A stretch of 64,000 bases of DNA from positions 174,678,428 to 174,742,427 of the forward strand of contig OX457056.1 of the NCBI GenBank assembly GCA_949752795.1, given 5' to 3'. Positions 35,160 through 46,910 of the stretch are shown here, in pieces. Numbering within the stretch: the first letter of the stretch is position 1; every line of letters begins with the position of its first letter. The translations under genes and the position numbers were made by a program. The stretch is from Hyperoodon ampullatus. Taxonomy: Eukaryota; Chordata; Mammalia; Artiodactyla; Ziphiidae. The notes under the pieces are model-generated. The model did not search any database. It saw only the letters and a program-made list of their open reading frames with translations, and was not told where the DNA came from.

Positions 35160-35400
35160 AAATGCCTGTTCCTCTGGAAAGCTGTTCGTGAACTTCCCAG
35201 GAGAGCTAAGTCACCTCTTCTTTGTGCCGCCAGTGTCTCTTCGTATTCTCCAACCAGTTCTCTTTGGATCTGTCTTCCCAATGAGACCATCACCTCCTGA
35301 GGGCAGAAACTATATGCTATCCATCTCTGAATCACCACACCCTGCCTGGAGTCTGGCACATAATAGCTGCTCCGTGGATATTTGTTGAGTGAATAATGAA
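35160..35400 (+). repeat. LINE2 3' end, sense
   Basis: 'cacctcctgagggcagaaac' followed by 'ggagtctggcacataatagc' and 'gatatttgttgagtgaataa' is the LINE2 terminal pattern. Confidence 0.75.
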
Positions 35401-36805
35401 CAAATTTGACTTTTCAAATATTTGGATCAGTTGTGGAGTCACAGGGCTCACTTGTGAAGGGAAACTGTTCCTGCCCCCTCTGCTCTGGCCATTGCTGATG
35501 AATGAAGCCCTACCTCAATTCATGTCAAGTGCTCTCCTGTCTTTGAGGGGCTGCATGATTAAACTGCTGCTTTTATTTTTGGGCAGACTGGAGGGTTCAA
35601 TAGGCAATAATGTTGGAGTCCCTAGAATTTAGGCAGAGATATATTTCATGGCCCTCACTCTGAGGTCTGTAAGAAGTTTTATTTTCTGAATAAGTATTGA
35701 CTGCAGCTTAAAAAATACTGCAAACCTATTTAATTAAAAAGAATGAGAGAAGTCATTGGTGGGCAGTGCATGGGTGGGTGTAAGAGAAGACAAACTCTTC
35801 AGGTTCCTGGATTTTATAATTGTACTTGCTTAGGAAGCTTATTAAAGCCTTGCAGGTGCAATGTTTCATCACCGAGTAGTGAACCTTGGAAAGATATGCA
35901 TAATAAACAGAGTTTGAAATATGCTTTTATTCCAGGCCATATGGTCCTGTCTGGAGCTTTCCTGGATCTTTGGGTCAGTTCATTGTTGAAAGATGGGCTT
36001 GCAAGCACCTACCTCTCGGAGCAGCTGTCAGAGGCCTATCAGAACGAATATGCTTTTGCATGATTATTTATTTTATGTGGCTCTCTGAAATGAGCCTAGC
36101 CTTGCTTAGGAGCTGAAATGTGCTGAGCAAAGTCTCTTCCCTGAACAGCTTGTGGCCACATCACCAAGCAGTGTCCTTCTTTGTCCTTAAAAAGCAGACG
36201 AGTGAGACTTATACAATAGGCCAGGACAGGCAGTCTGGGTGAGGTGTATCCACCTGGGCTTGAACTTGGTGCCAGCAATATGAAACCGTACACGATAGCA
36301 TTTTAAAGATGTGCCGCTGCTCTTTCTTCCCAACTCTCTGTTGCTCACTTTCCTGTATCCCTCAACTCTGAGCAATTACAGTGGCCACCAAACGCAAGCA
36401 CTTGTGTTTTTGTGGTATTATTGTGGTTTGGAGAATGCTAACACTTGCTTTCTCTCCCTTTGTCATTAACAAAAGGAGACTTTAACTCCTCTGAGAATGG
36501 CTTTTTAAGGGGTATTTAATGTAATTTATTCAACATTTATCGTATAGGTATGGAAATACTAGTAACTGACAAGAGACATGGTCCTGAAGTCAAGTGACCA
36601 CAGAAAAATATTCCAGCAACCAAAATGTGCAGTGAGTTGATCATATTGGAAGGAGGTATTTCTTTCTCTTTATTTGGACAAGGTGAATTTGGAGTTGAAT
36701 TTTGTCATCTTGGCCAAGTAAATAATCTTGCCTTCTTGAGAATGACCTTTTCTCTACTCTCATCTTGCTAACATTATGTTTGGTATTCTGTATCTATTTG
36801 TAGTT
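35400..36805. other. Non-coding stretch, nothing recognised
   Basis: Contains a 106-codon frame (35743-36063) without family features. No RNA gene or repeat named. Confidence 0.4.
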
Positions 36806-36809
36806 ATTC

Positions 36810-36960
36810 ACTCATTTAAACAGTATTTATTGACAATTATCCTTCACCAGCCACTGTGCTAAGTTTTGGGAATATAAGATCCATGTGCTTCCTGCCCTCA
36901 TGGAGCTTAGAGTCTGGAGTAGAAGACAGACACTGAACAAATAGTTAATTGCATGTCTTA
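36810..36960 (-). repeat. LINE2 3' end, antisense
   Basis: Plus strand reads 'cagtatttattgacaattat', 'ccactgtgctaagttttgg' and 'tgccctcatggagcttagag', the reversed LINE2 end. Confidence 0.8.
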
Positions 36961-38120
36961 TTCATGTTACAAAAGGGAAGATAACAGTGTTGAGTGAATG
37001 CACATAACAGAGAAACTGTATGGGGTCTTTGCTCTTGTATTTCATCTTGAGGGCAAGGTCTGCATTAGGTTCCATACCACCTCACCCCCCCAAATGAGAA
37101 TCACTATGCCTAAGACAATAACTTGTATATAGAAGATGCTATGTAGTATAAAGTATTTTGTGGATATAAGGGAGAAATTAAAGAAAGAAACTAAGAATGA
37201 AGTACTAACACTAGTCCATTTATTCAGAATACAGTTGGACAAATTGCAATTCTAGAGCCTTAAATTAGATTTAGAGCAAAACTACACATTTTTCTTTTGC
37301 TCTCACATGCAGCTATACCATTTTTTATTTACCCATGGTGCCTATTTTTCCACCTCTAGAGCCCTAGAATATAGAACTTAGCCTTTCACCTGTGTATAGA
37401 AATACCAGACTCTGATATTTCTATCTGGGGAAACAGCTACTTTTTTTGAGAGCTGTTCTTAGGTCACTGTAGTTATTAGAAATAGGCTAGTTCTATATAC
37501 AAGTAGATCAGCATTCTTATGATCTAAAAAATAATAGCTATTCCGAAGTGTGTACCTCAGGCCTAGGGAAAAGGTCATTTGATGAGAGATGTTTTCTTCT
37601 GAAGCTCTACTATGATACCCTAGGGGCTTCTGGGACCAAGGAGCCACCACTCAAGCTTAGTCTGTGTCCAGGAGAGTGTAGTGACATTGCTCAAGAGCAC
37701 TGAGCACTTACAGTGATAATTCTCAAGAAGGGGAAAACACTCAAGAAGACTACCCCAGAAATACAGCCAAGGGCCAAATAAAGGGTTCCTTGAGAGATAC
37801 TGGTAATCAGAAGTGAAGTGTGGTAGCAGCAGCTGAGACAGCAGAGAAGCTTTTGGGAAATGTCAGAGAAGAGAGGCCAGTGGAAAGTGATGGGGAATCT
37901 TAGGTCTGAATGGCTAGAGAGTTGGAATAGCCAGGTTGGGAATGGAAGCAGAGGCTGGTTTCCCGTGGGACAGGAACATCCAGCAGTGCAGTAGCAGGGA
38001 TTCAGGTGTTGGATGGGGACTTGGAATCAATGGCATTGACATCTTGGCTGTTCAGCCTGAAGATAATATGATTCTGATACCCAGATGGGAATAGTGAGAC
38101 CAGAATCCTATTAAGATTAT
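36961..38120. other. Non-coding stretch, nothing recognised
   Basis: Purine-rich text at 37720-38030 and AT-rich text before it. No gene or family assigned. Confidence 0.4.
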
Positions 38121-38129
38121 ATTAAGATG

Positions 38130-38265
38130 ACTCCCTTCCTCCCTTTTTTCCTTCCTTCCTCTCTTCCTTCCTCCCTCCCTCCCTCCCTCCCATCCTCCCT
38201 TCCTCCCTTCCTTCCTTCCTTCCTTTCTTCCTTCCTTTCTTCCTTCCTTCTTCTCTCTTCCTCCC
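38130..38265. repeat. (TTCC)n/(CCTC)n tract
   Basis: A homopyrimidine run of about 135 bases made of CTTC, CCTC and TTTC words. The antisense frame reads as repeated Lys-Glu-Gly-Arg and is not a gene. Confidence 0.92.
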
Positions 38266-38294
38266 ATATCTTTTTCCCTTCCTCATTTCCCTTT

Positions 38295-39170
38295 CTCCTT
38301 CATTCCTTCAACAAGTACTTATTTAGCATCTTCTCTGTGTTAAGTACTATTCTCAGGGTTAGGAATATTGAAAAGAATAGACAGACAAGGTCCCTTTTTT
38401 TCTCATGGGATTTTCAGTCTTCCAGGTAGGATCAATAATAAAAAATAAGTACATGAACAAGGCAATTTCACTTAATAATAGGGCCACAAAGAAAACAGTA
38501 CAGGATAATATGAGACAGAATGAGGTAGTTGGGAATATAAATAGAGGCATCAAAAAAGACCTCTTATGGAGGTAAACTTGAATCAAGACCTGAATGGAAA
38601 TAAGCAGCCATAAGGTAAAGACAGAGAGGAGTGATTCAAGCAGAAGGGAAGTCTGTGTAAAGGTAGTAAAATGGAAAATAGCTCAGTACATTTTAGGAAG
38701 CGAAAGAAGCCCAGTGTGCCTAGAGAATGGCCAGTGGAGAGCAGGAAGGAGAGGACGGGGGAAAGCTGTGCAGAAGCCTGATCATGTAGGACCTTAATGG
38801 TCAGATAAGGATTTAAAATTTTGCACTAAGTGAAATAGGAAGCCATTAAGTGGGGGAGTTAGAAAAGGACATAAGGTAAATTGGTTTTTTGAAGACTTAC
38901 ACTTTCTGGCTACATTGTTTGCAAGCGTTGTGGCAGGGAGACTAGTAGGGAAGCTATTGTGGTGGTGTAGGGGGATCAAGAGGTGGGTGGGGGGAGAGCC
39001 TGTTACATACAGATGGGCAGGCGAAGAGGATATGGAAAAGGGAGAAGCAGGCATTATGTCTAGGCGTTTGGTGTGAAGAACTGAGTGATGCCATTTTTTG
39101 AGATTCGAAAATAGAGTGGGGGCAGGTTTGAGGAATGGGTTATACATCAAGAGTTCTATTTTATATACGT
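38295..39170 (-). repeat. LINE2-like remnant, antisense
   Basis: Plus strand runs from the reversed terminus ('cattccttcaacaagtactt') through 'gcagaagcctgatcatgtag' and 'aggaagccattaagtggggg' to 'gggggcaggtttgagg'. The same element seems to resume at 39650-39790 after an L1 insertion. Family assigned by eye. Confidence 0.65.
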
Positions 39171-39171
39171 T

Positions 39172-39645
39172 AAATTTTATTTATTTATTTTAAAATTTTA
39201 AAATAAATTTAAATTTACAGTTCATCTTGTTGTGCAACCATGATCTCCATCTATCTCCAGAACTTTTTCATATTCCTGTTGTACCTATTAAACTCCCCAT
39301 CACTCCTCCCCACCATCCCTTGTAACCATTATTCTACTTTTTGCCTTTGTGAATTTGACATTCTAGGTGCTTTATATAAGTGGAATCATACAGTATGTGT
39401 CTTCTAAGTTTGGCTTGTTTTACTTAGCCTGTCTTCAACATTCATCCATGTTGTATAATGTATCAAAATTTTAATTTTTAAAAATATTGAATAATATTCC
39501 ATTGTAGGTATACACCACATCTTGTTTATCCATTCATCCAATGATGGACATTTGCATTGTTTCCATCATTTGACTATTGTGAACAATGCTGCTTCAAACA
39601 TTAGTGTACAAATACACCCGTTCAATTTTAAATGTCATTTAGATC
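39172..39645 (-). mobile_element. Old truncated L1 3' end, minus strand
   Basis: Starts with a T/A-rich tail complement, then reversed L1 text ('ccctgttgtaacc'-like 3' UTR; 'ggaatcatacagtatgtgtc'; 'attccattgtaggtatacac'; 'gaacaatgctgcttcaaac'). It sits inside the LINE2-like remnant. Confidence 0.75.
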
Positions 39646-39790
39646 ACAAGAGCAGAAGTAAAGTCATGAATTATATATAGATCTTGCAGGTAAGAGAGAT
39701 GCTAGAGCTAGAGATATAAATTTTGGTGTCATCATATAGTATTTGACCAGAGGATCCATGAACCAAATTAGGTTGTGGCCCCAATTCTTT

Positions 39791-40256
39791 TTAGAAGTCT
39801 AATGAGCTAAGCTGAGCCACATGACATAGTTTTTGCCTAAGTAGAGGTGGGTTAGAGTTAGTCTAAAGTTAAAATAGGCTGAAAAGGCCATAATTTCCCC
39901 TAAATTTGTCTGAGCATCTCTGAACTTATCCTTCTAATAGGATAAAAATAAGAACACATGACTGTTCCACACCCTAGGAAATGGAAGCAGTGCAACAGAC
40001 AGCAGGAGAGAGTGCGTTCCCAGTGCTCCCTGCCCCCTCTCCCCACCCCACAAGCCTGCCTCTGTCCTGGGCCTAAGCAAGTCCAGAAACTCTGTTTTCA
40101 AGTAACGAAAAGAGAGACTTTGAACAAAATCTGAACATTGGCCAAGTGTGCTCCAGGGGGAAAGAATCTGTGCCATCTGACTGCTCTGACTTCAAGGTAC
40201 ATGAAGGAGAGACCCCTACTCATGCAGGCTATAACTCCATAAGGTGATCCCTTTTA
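39791..40256. other. Non-coding stretch, nothing recognised
   Basis: No gene or named repeat. The minus-strand frame at 39934-40176 lacks family features. Confidence 0.4.
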
Positions 40257-40269
40257 AAACTCTCACTCC

Positions 40270-40490
40270 CTGGGCTTCCCTGGTGGTGCAGTGGTTGAGA
40301 GTCTGCCTGCCGATGCAGGGGACATGGGTCCGTGCCCCGGTCCGGGAAGATCCCACATGCCACGGAGCGGCTGGGCCTGTGAACCATGGCCACTGAGCCT
40401 GCGCGTCCAGAGCCTGTGCTCCGCAACGGGAGAGGCCACAACAGTGAGAGGCCCGCGTACCACAAACAAACAAACAAACAAACAAACAAC
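40270..40490 (+). mobile_element. Young CHR-type SINE (tRNA-derived)
   Basis: Starts 'gggcttccctggtggtgcag', has an A-box-like head and the B-box-like 'gggtccgtgccccggtccgg', a body ending 'gaggcccgcgtaccac', then an (AAAC)n tail. Several CpGs remain, which indicates a fairly recent copy. This composite body is characteristic of cetacean genomes. Flanking duplication is imperfect (near 40258-40269 and 40487-40498). Confidence 0.92.
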
Positions 40491-40804
40491 TCACCCCAGA
40501 AAAACTTGGACCAATTACTGAGTACTTCTCTTTCTCAGTGGTGCTAGTTTTTTGGTTTTGATCTTGAATTTTCCCTGGAGAGATATAAGAGGATTATAAA
40601 AGGGGTGGAGGAGATTTGAGAATTTTCCCTACATTACAAGCACTAGATTTTTGCTCTTAAGGAGTCAGTGCTCCAGGTGTCACCCCCAGCTTTATGCTCT
40701 CCACATGCTTTTTATTCTCTGGCCGTGTGATTCCCATAGTGGCTTTGACCCTTGCGTGTCACCCACAGTCCTAGATGTGCAATCTTTCTTGATTTGCAAT
40801 GTTT

Positions 40805-40915
40805 CCATGTTATTCTTATAGAAGGATCATGGACTTTGGAGGCAGACAGTTTTAGTATTTATTTCCAAATTCTCCCCTTTTAGTTGTGTGACTTTGGTCA
40901 AATTACATCCACAGA
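40805..40915 (+). repeat. MIR SINE 5' half, sense
   Basis: 'tcatggactttggaggcaga' and 'gttgtgtgactttggtcaaa' are MIR landmarks. Confidence 0.65.
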
Positions 40916-41089
40916 AAGTGTCACCTATGGTTGTATCAGGTCAAGGACATGGGGCATTTCTGGCCCTCCTCATCAATCTCTCTTTCCAGCTTATCTTTAA
41001 ATGTTGGGATAACATGAGGCTTGTACCAAGTCTTGTTTTCTTATTCTCTAAATTCTATTTAACAGCCATGATTTCAATTACCATCTTTA

Positions 41090-41685
41090 CATGATGACTC
41101 CAAAATTTACATTTCCATGTCAGACCCTACTTTGAGCTCTTTAATTTGTCTGTCCAACTACCTGTTGAACTTTTCATTTAGAGGTCAAAGAAGCACCTTA
41201 ATGTCATCATAACCAAAGCTTGATTCATTATCTTCCCTGCCTTTTCTCCAAAACTTGTCTATGCCCAATATTTCCTAACTTAGAGACTGACAATACTATC
41301 CATTAAATTGTGCTAACTTTATTACCTTAGCTCCTTCACCACTAATTTCCAATAAATTGTTCAGTCCTGTTGATTTTATCTGAGTATCTTTTGAATCCAT
41401 CTGATTCTTTGTCTTCACTTATGCCAACCCAGACCAAGCTCCTATCATCTCCCTCATGGTTTACTGCAATCACTCCTAAATGCTCTCTTGGATTCCACTC
41501 AAGTCTATTCTCCACAGAGGTCACAGTTCTCTTCTAAAAATGCAAATTAGCTAAACTCACTCCCTTGCTTAACTCCTTCCATGACTTTTCATTGCTGTTG
41601 AGATAAAGATTAAAATCTTTATAAGGCCCTGCATGTCTCAATCCCTGCCTCCTGGAGTGTGTGTTCTCTTTCTCTCTAATTATTT
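41090..41685 (+). repeat. LINE2-like remnant, sense
   Basis: 'cctgttgattttatctgagt', 'tggtttactgcaatcactcc' and 'tataaggccctgcatgtctc' follow LINE2 order. Interrupted on the right by an L1 end. Confidence 0.6.
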
Positions 41686-41689
41686 TTTC

Positions 41690-42060
41690 CCTACAGCTTT
41701 TTTGAGATACAATGACATACAACATTGTGTAACTTTTAAGGTATACAACATGTTGATTTGACACACTTATGTATTGTGATATAATTCCCACCATAGCATT
41801 AGCTAAACCCTCCATCACCTTACATAATTATTATTTCTTTTTTGTGACAAGAACATTTAAGATCTACTCTCTTAGCAACTTTCAATCTCATAAGACAGTA
41901 TTGTTAACTGACATTACCATACTGTACGTTGGATCCTGCAAACTTATTCATTTTATAACTGAAATTTTGTACCCTTTGAGCAATGTCTCCCTATTTCCGC
42001 CACTCCCCAGCCCTTGGTAACCACCATTCCAGTCTCCATTTTGATGAGTTCCTGATAATT
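41690..42060 (-). mobile_element. Old truncated L1 3' end, minus strand
   Basis: Same reversed 3' UTR pattern as 135-520: 'tttttgagatacaatgacat', 'acaacatgttgatttgacac', 'ctctcttagcaactttcaa' and 'ccttggtaaccaccattcc'. Confidence 0.8.
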
Positions 42061-42870
42061 CTTTATGATCCATTGAACTATATTCTTTAAATTCCTTAAA
42101 TGTGCTGTGAACTTTCCCATGCCTGATCTTTGACATATGTTGTTTATTTTTCTTGGATTTTCTTATTCTTCTTCATTTAGTGAAGTGGACATCTTTCAGG
42201 TTTTCTGACTGCTTAACACTTATTGAATACACTTGCTACATTTGAGGAATAGCCAGTCTTAAGAGCTGTGTCTAGTCAAGGTAGAGAATGACATTCCCCA
42301 GGTTTCTTTGGAGCAAGAGCATGCACATGTGATGTAGTCTCCACCAATCAGACTGACTCATGTGAGTATTTAGCCTGAAAGTAAACAGCTTGAAGAAGGC
42401 AGAACCTATCACGTGCTGGTGAGGATAGCAACAGAGGTATCCAGCTTTTGAGAATGACAGTGGTTATAAAGTCTAGTTTCTGGTTCAGAAGTAGTTGAGA
42501 TGCTTGTGGCTGTGTGGCTGCAAGAAAGTTGGGTTTTGACAGCAACACGAACTATGGGACTTAGTGCCCATTAGGTCATTAGCAGTTAAGGAAGTTTCTT
42601 CCACCCACCAGTTCCGTGGTATGCTTTTGGGCACTGTTTCTGAAAGCTTTGTTTGAGCCAAGTTTTCCAGCTTGACACCTTTTTTGCTTCATATGTCAAG
42701 GTCAGCTTCTGTTACTTACAAGTAAGAAAGAACCCTGGCTGGTAGCATTCAATAACTCCAACTAATCCTTGAGCTCTGAGCTCTAGTTCACTCTAGGAAA
42801 CTGTTCCATTTACCCCGTTCTCCAACCCTTGCTGACTTGGATAGATCTTTCACTACAGCATGTTGTCAAG
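42061..42870. other. Non-coding stretch, nothing recognised
   Basis: No gene, RNA or named repeat supported. Confidence 0.4.
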
Positions 42871-42880
42871 ACTCAATATA

Positions 42881-43184
42881 GTAGTTCTATTTTTAGTTTT
42901 CTGAGAAATCTCCGTACTGTTTTCTGCAGTGGCTGCACTAACTTACATTCCCGCCAACAGTGTAAAAGGGTTCCCTTTTCTCCACAGTCTTGCTACCATA
43001 TGACCCAGCAATTCTACTCCTGGGTATATATCTGAAAAAGACAAAAACACTAATTTGAAAAGATACATGCACCCCAATGTTCATAGAAGCATTATTTACA
43101 ATTGCCAAAGAATTGCCAAAGTATGGAAGCAATCTAAGTGTCCATCAACAGATGAATGGATAAAGAAGATGTGGTGTGTGTGTA

Positions 43185-43264
<80 letters not shown>

Positions 43265-43664
43265 TATACACACACAAGGGAATACTACTAAGCCAATAAA
43301 AAAGAACAAAACTTTGCCATTTGCAGCAACATGGATAGACTTGGAGGGCATATGCTAAGTGAAATAAGGCAGAGAAAGACAAATTTTGTATGATATCACT
43401 TACATGTGGAATCTAAAAATTACAACAAACTAGTGAATATAACAAAAAAAGAAGCAGACTTATAGAGAACAAACTAGTGGTTACCAATGGGGGGAGGGGA
43501 AATATAGGGGTGGAAGAGTGGGAGGTACAAATTATTGGGTATAAGACAGGCTACAAGGATGTATTGTACAACATGGGGAATATAGCCAATATTTTGTAAT
43601 AACTGTAAATGGAAAGTAACCTTTAAAAAGTGTATAAAATTTTTTAAAAATTAAAAAAAAAACT
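42881..43664 (+). mobile_element. 5'-inverted (twin-primed) L1 copy
   Basis: 42993-43664 is sense L1 from late ORF2 ('ctaccatatgacccagcaat') through the 3' UTR. 42881-42987 is the immediately preceding L1 segment in reverse complement (from 'gtagttctatttttag' to 'ttcccttttctccacag'). The inner edges are adjacent in the parent L1, sharing the bases ctac. This head-to-head order is the product of twin priming. A microsatellite has expanded at 43171-43277. Confidence 0.88.
43171..43277. repeat. Compound (TG)n(TA)n(CA)n microsatellite
   Basis: TG units, then TA units, then CA and TA units, ending in CACA. The left TG half is the complement of the right CA half, so the array is nearly palindromic. 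It arose at the short tatata seed present in L1. Confidence 0.92.
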
Positions 43665-43732
43665 TGGAGTTGAAAGTAACCTTTAAAAAGTGTATAAAAA
43701 TTTTTAAAAATTAAAAAAAAAACTTGGAGTTG
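43613..43732. repeat. 60-bp tandem duplication across an L1 3' junction
   Basis: 43613-43672 and 43673-43732 differ at one base (43640 t, 43700 a). Each copy holds the L1 3' end, its poly-A and ten bases of flank (cttggagttg). Confidence 0.93.
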
Positions 43733-43774
43733 TAAGCAAAACAAACAAACAAACAAAGAAACAAATGACTCAGT

Positions 43775-44015
43775 ATAGTGTCCTGGCTTGGCATACAGGC
43801 TCTGCTGGTATCCTGCCTGAGTTCCAGTCTCAACGCTCCTACTGACCTGATATTTGCTCTCTGTGATCCCTTCCCTTCTCTGTAAAATGGAGACAATGGT
43901 AATATCCATCTAACTCACAGGTTTACTGTAAAGATTAAATGAATTAATGCATACATGAAACCCGTAAAGTGGTACCTGAGTGCTCAATAAATGTTAGCTA
44001 ATATGCTGTTCTTAC
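43775..44015 (+). repeat. MIR SINE, sense
   Basis: 'gcctgagttccagtctcaac', 'ttctctgtaaaatggagaca', 'aagattaaatgaattaatgc' and 'tgctcaataaatgttagcta' follow the full MIR order. Confidence 0.9.
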
Positions 44016-44554
44016 CCACAGTTCCCATGTCTTTCTTTTCATAATGTTTTTCACGGATTGTAATTAAAGGCTCACAGGGTGGTAATTTGATTAAGATATG
44101 TCTTCCATATAAGCTGTTAAGCTCTTCAAAAAGAGAGGCCACTTATTTTGCTCACCATTATAGTCCCAATTCCTAGCACAATATATATTTATTGAATAAG
44201 TGTAGGATGGATGCAGGATCCCAGAAACCTTAAGTTATGCCATTCCCAGCTCTGAGTGCCCCAGGGCAGGGAGGCTTCAGCAACGCTCGGTGTTCCTGGC
44301 AGCCTCACCCCAAGATCCTTGTCTTTAGTAATTTATTTTTCATGACCCACAACTGACCCTTTCTGACTGAGCACAAACCCTGCCTCAGATGCTGCACTTT
44401 CCCTTGATGCCCTGATTTCTCTGGTTCTCAGCACTGAGCACTTTGTGCTGACTGTACACCCTCTGAAATCTGTTTGGAGCCAGATGGGAGGAAGAGAAAA
44501 AACAGATTTCATTCATTGCCCTTCCAGACTCTGAGAGAAATAACAAGAACAACA

Positions 44555-44700
44555 GTACCAACAAGCAGTGTATACTGAGTGTTTACTATAAACTAGGCAT
44601 TATTCATAGAGCTTTATATGTATTAATTTATTTAATATCCCCAACAATCCTAGGAAGAAGATGCTATTGCCCCCATTTTACAGAAGGAAAAAGTAAGTCT
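44555..44700 (-). repeat. MIR SINE, antisense
   Basis: 'cattattcatagagctttat', 'ccaacaatcctaggaagaag' and 'ccccattttacagaaggaa' are the reverse of MIR. Confidence 0.85.
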
Positions 44701-45570
44701 CGGAAGGAAAGAAAGGAAGGAAGGGAGAAAAGGAGGGAATGGGGCAAGGAAGGAAGATTTTCTGGTAGAAGACAGATTTATTTGCTGAGAACTTTGGTTC
44801 TAATAAGAACTTCCCACTGTAGCAGAAGTAACCATAAAAATAATATTGATGTAGAAATTATAGAAGATGACAATGAATGTGTACTTATCCTCCAATCAGC
44901 TTTATAATTAAATAAGAATACGAATTTATGTGATATCTTTCATCTGCTATTTACAGCTTCCACCCCCCTTCCCCCAATCTAATGTAAGTAATAGGAATGA
45001 TGCAGATAATTAAGAAAACTTTACAGCTCATTTCTGGTTAATTGCCATTTTCCTATAAAATATTTATACATTAGCCTTTGCTTTTCAAAGACTCTCTTTT
45101 CAGAGAGTCATAATTTTTGCTTCTGGGTTTTCCCATGTGCCGGTGGGGCCTCCTGCTTTGGGATTATTTGGGCATTTTCGCAGATGCTGTCCAGCCACTG
45201 ATATTCACCTGGAGTTGTTAGGGGGGTAGGCTTATTGTGCATTTTCTATGTTTAAATCTTCCTGATGTTGTTTTATTTTATTTTTTTGAAAGAAAGGGGA
45301 AACAGCAGGCGTGCCAGTTCTCTTTTAGGAACTCTTATACAGCTAAAGCTGTCCTCCAGTTGTAGTGCTCTTGTGCACTTGCACCAGACTCAGAGAGACT
45401 CAGTTAGTGTGGGGGGCAATTGCCAGAAAATCTACTTCAAACTGTGTCCCAGGAAGGCTTTCTCTCTCCAGCTTTGCAGGCCTTGAGAGAGATTAGTATA
45501 AGCACTCAGCCTATTCAGATGGGTGGTTTGGGACTTGGAGCCCGATTGGCATCCACACCAAAGAATCTGG
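44701..45570. other. Purine-rich run and non-coding DNA
   Basis: 44700-44758 is a GAAGG-type purine run. The rest shows no gene or named repeat. Confidence 0.5.
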
Positions 45571-45574
45571 TCCG

Positions 45575-46020
45575 TCTCGTTCCTGTGGCTACTGTAACAA
45601 ATTACCACAAACTTGGTGGCTTAAACAGCAGAAATTTACTCTCTCAGAGTTCTGGAGACCAGAAGTCTGAAATGAAGGTTTATCAGTAGGATTGGTTCCT
45701 TTTGGAGGCTCTGAGGGAGAATCTGTTCCATGCCCCCCTCAGCTTCTGGTGGCTTCCTTGGCATTCCTTGGCTTGTAGGCAGATCACTCCGGTCTCTACC
45801 TCTGTCTTCACATTGCCTTCTTCCTTGTATATCTTCTCTCCTTCTCTTATCTTGTAGGGACACTTGTCATTGGATTTAGGACTCACCATTATGCAGGATG
45901 ATCTCATCTTGAGCTCCTTCACTTACATTTGCAAGGGCCCTTTTTCCAAATAAGGACACATTCCCAGGTTTTGGATGGACAAATCTTTTAGAGGAGCCTC
46001 CAATCAAGCCATTACACATG
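45575..46020 (-). mobile_element. MaLR (MLT1-type) solo LTR, minus strand
   Basis: Plus strand reads 'ctgtaacaaattaccacaaa', 'cttggtggcttaaacagcag' and 'tctctcagagttctggagac' and ends near 'cctccaatcaagcc'. More diverged than the copy at 15978. Confidence 0.75.
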
Positions 46021-46309
46021 GTGAACTGAGAGGATTTCTCATGATCCACTGGGATAAGGGTGGGCTTCTACTAAGCAGTGGGATGAAAAGGCATTTTGAC
46101 ACTCCTGAGCATGCAGCATCTTTCCCTTAGTGTCTTGTGGTCCTCATGCCTGAAAGGTGCTGTGACTTGGCCTGCACATAGCTGTGTCTCTGCACAGAGC
46201 TCCTCTACCTATGACTACTGGGGAGAGGGGCTGATGGTGATTCTCTAACACTTATAAGCCTCCAGAGGGATGCCTCTGGGGTTGCAAGCTGTGTTTAAAA
46301 AATCGTAGT

Positions 46310-46910
46310 TGACCATCAGAACTTATCCTAGGCTTATCAGCCTCAAACTTGATTAAGTATAAAAATCACTCAGGGAGCTTATTGAAAATAGAAATTCTCA
46401 GTTCTCAACCTGTATTAGTTTGCTAAGCACTGCCGTAACACAATGTCATAGACTGGGTGGCTTGAACAACAGAAAGGTATTTTCTCACAGTTCTGGAAGC
46501 TGGAAGTCCAAGATTGAGGTATCAGCAGGTTTGACTTCTCCTGAGGTCTCTAGCTTTCAGACAAGCACTTTCTCACCGTGTCCTCACTGGTTTTTCCTCT
46601 GTGCCCATGCACCCCTAGTGACTCTCTTCTTATGAAGACACCAGTCATATTGGATTAGGGCCCACCCTAATGACCTCATTTTAACTTAATCACCTCTTTA
46701 AAGACTTTATGTCCAAATAAGGTCATGTGCTGAGGTACTAGGGGTTCGGACCTCAACATGTGGATTTATGGGGGACATAATTTAGCCTATAACCCACAAC
46801 CCAAGAGACTCTGATTTTAGTGGGTTTGGGATGAGGCTAACAAACTTTTTTAAAGCTATGCCCCAAGATCTAACTGGTTTAGGTGGTCAGAGTCAACATT
46901 TTGAGAAAGT
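46310..46910 (+). mobile_element. MER5-like DNA transposon split by an LTR
   Basis: 46310-46411 ('cagcctcaaacttgattaag', 'aaaatcactcagggagctta') and 46796-46910 ('caagagactctgattttagt', 'gggtttgggatgaggctaac') are the two parts of one hAT-type MER5 element. A MaLR LTR occupies the middle. Confidence 0.7.
46412..46795 (-). mobile_element. MaLR (MST/MLT1-type) solo LTR inside MER5
   Basis: Plus strand starts 'tgtattagtttgctaagcac', has 'agactgggtggcttgaacaa' and 'gtattttctcacagttctgg' and ends near 'ataatttagcctataac'. Confidence 0.8.

Noticed and set aside
38052..38267. Frame with repeated Lys-Glu-Gly-Arg
   Set aside because: Read-through of the TTCC tract on the opposite strand.
43134..43382. 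Frames with Tyr-Ile and Val-Cys repeats
   Set aside because: Translation of the TA/TG/CA microsatellite.
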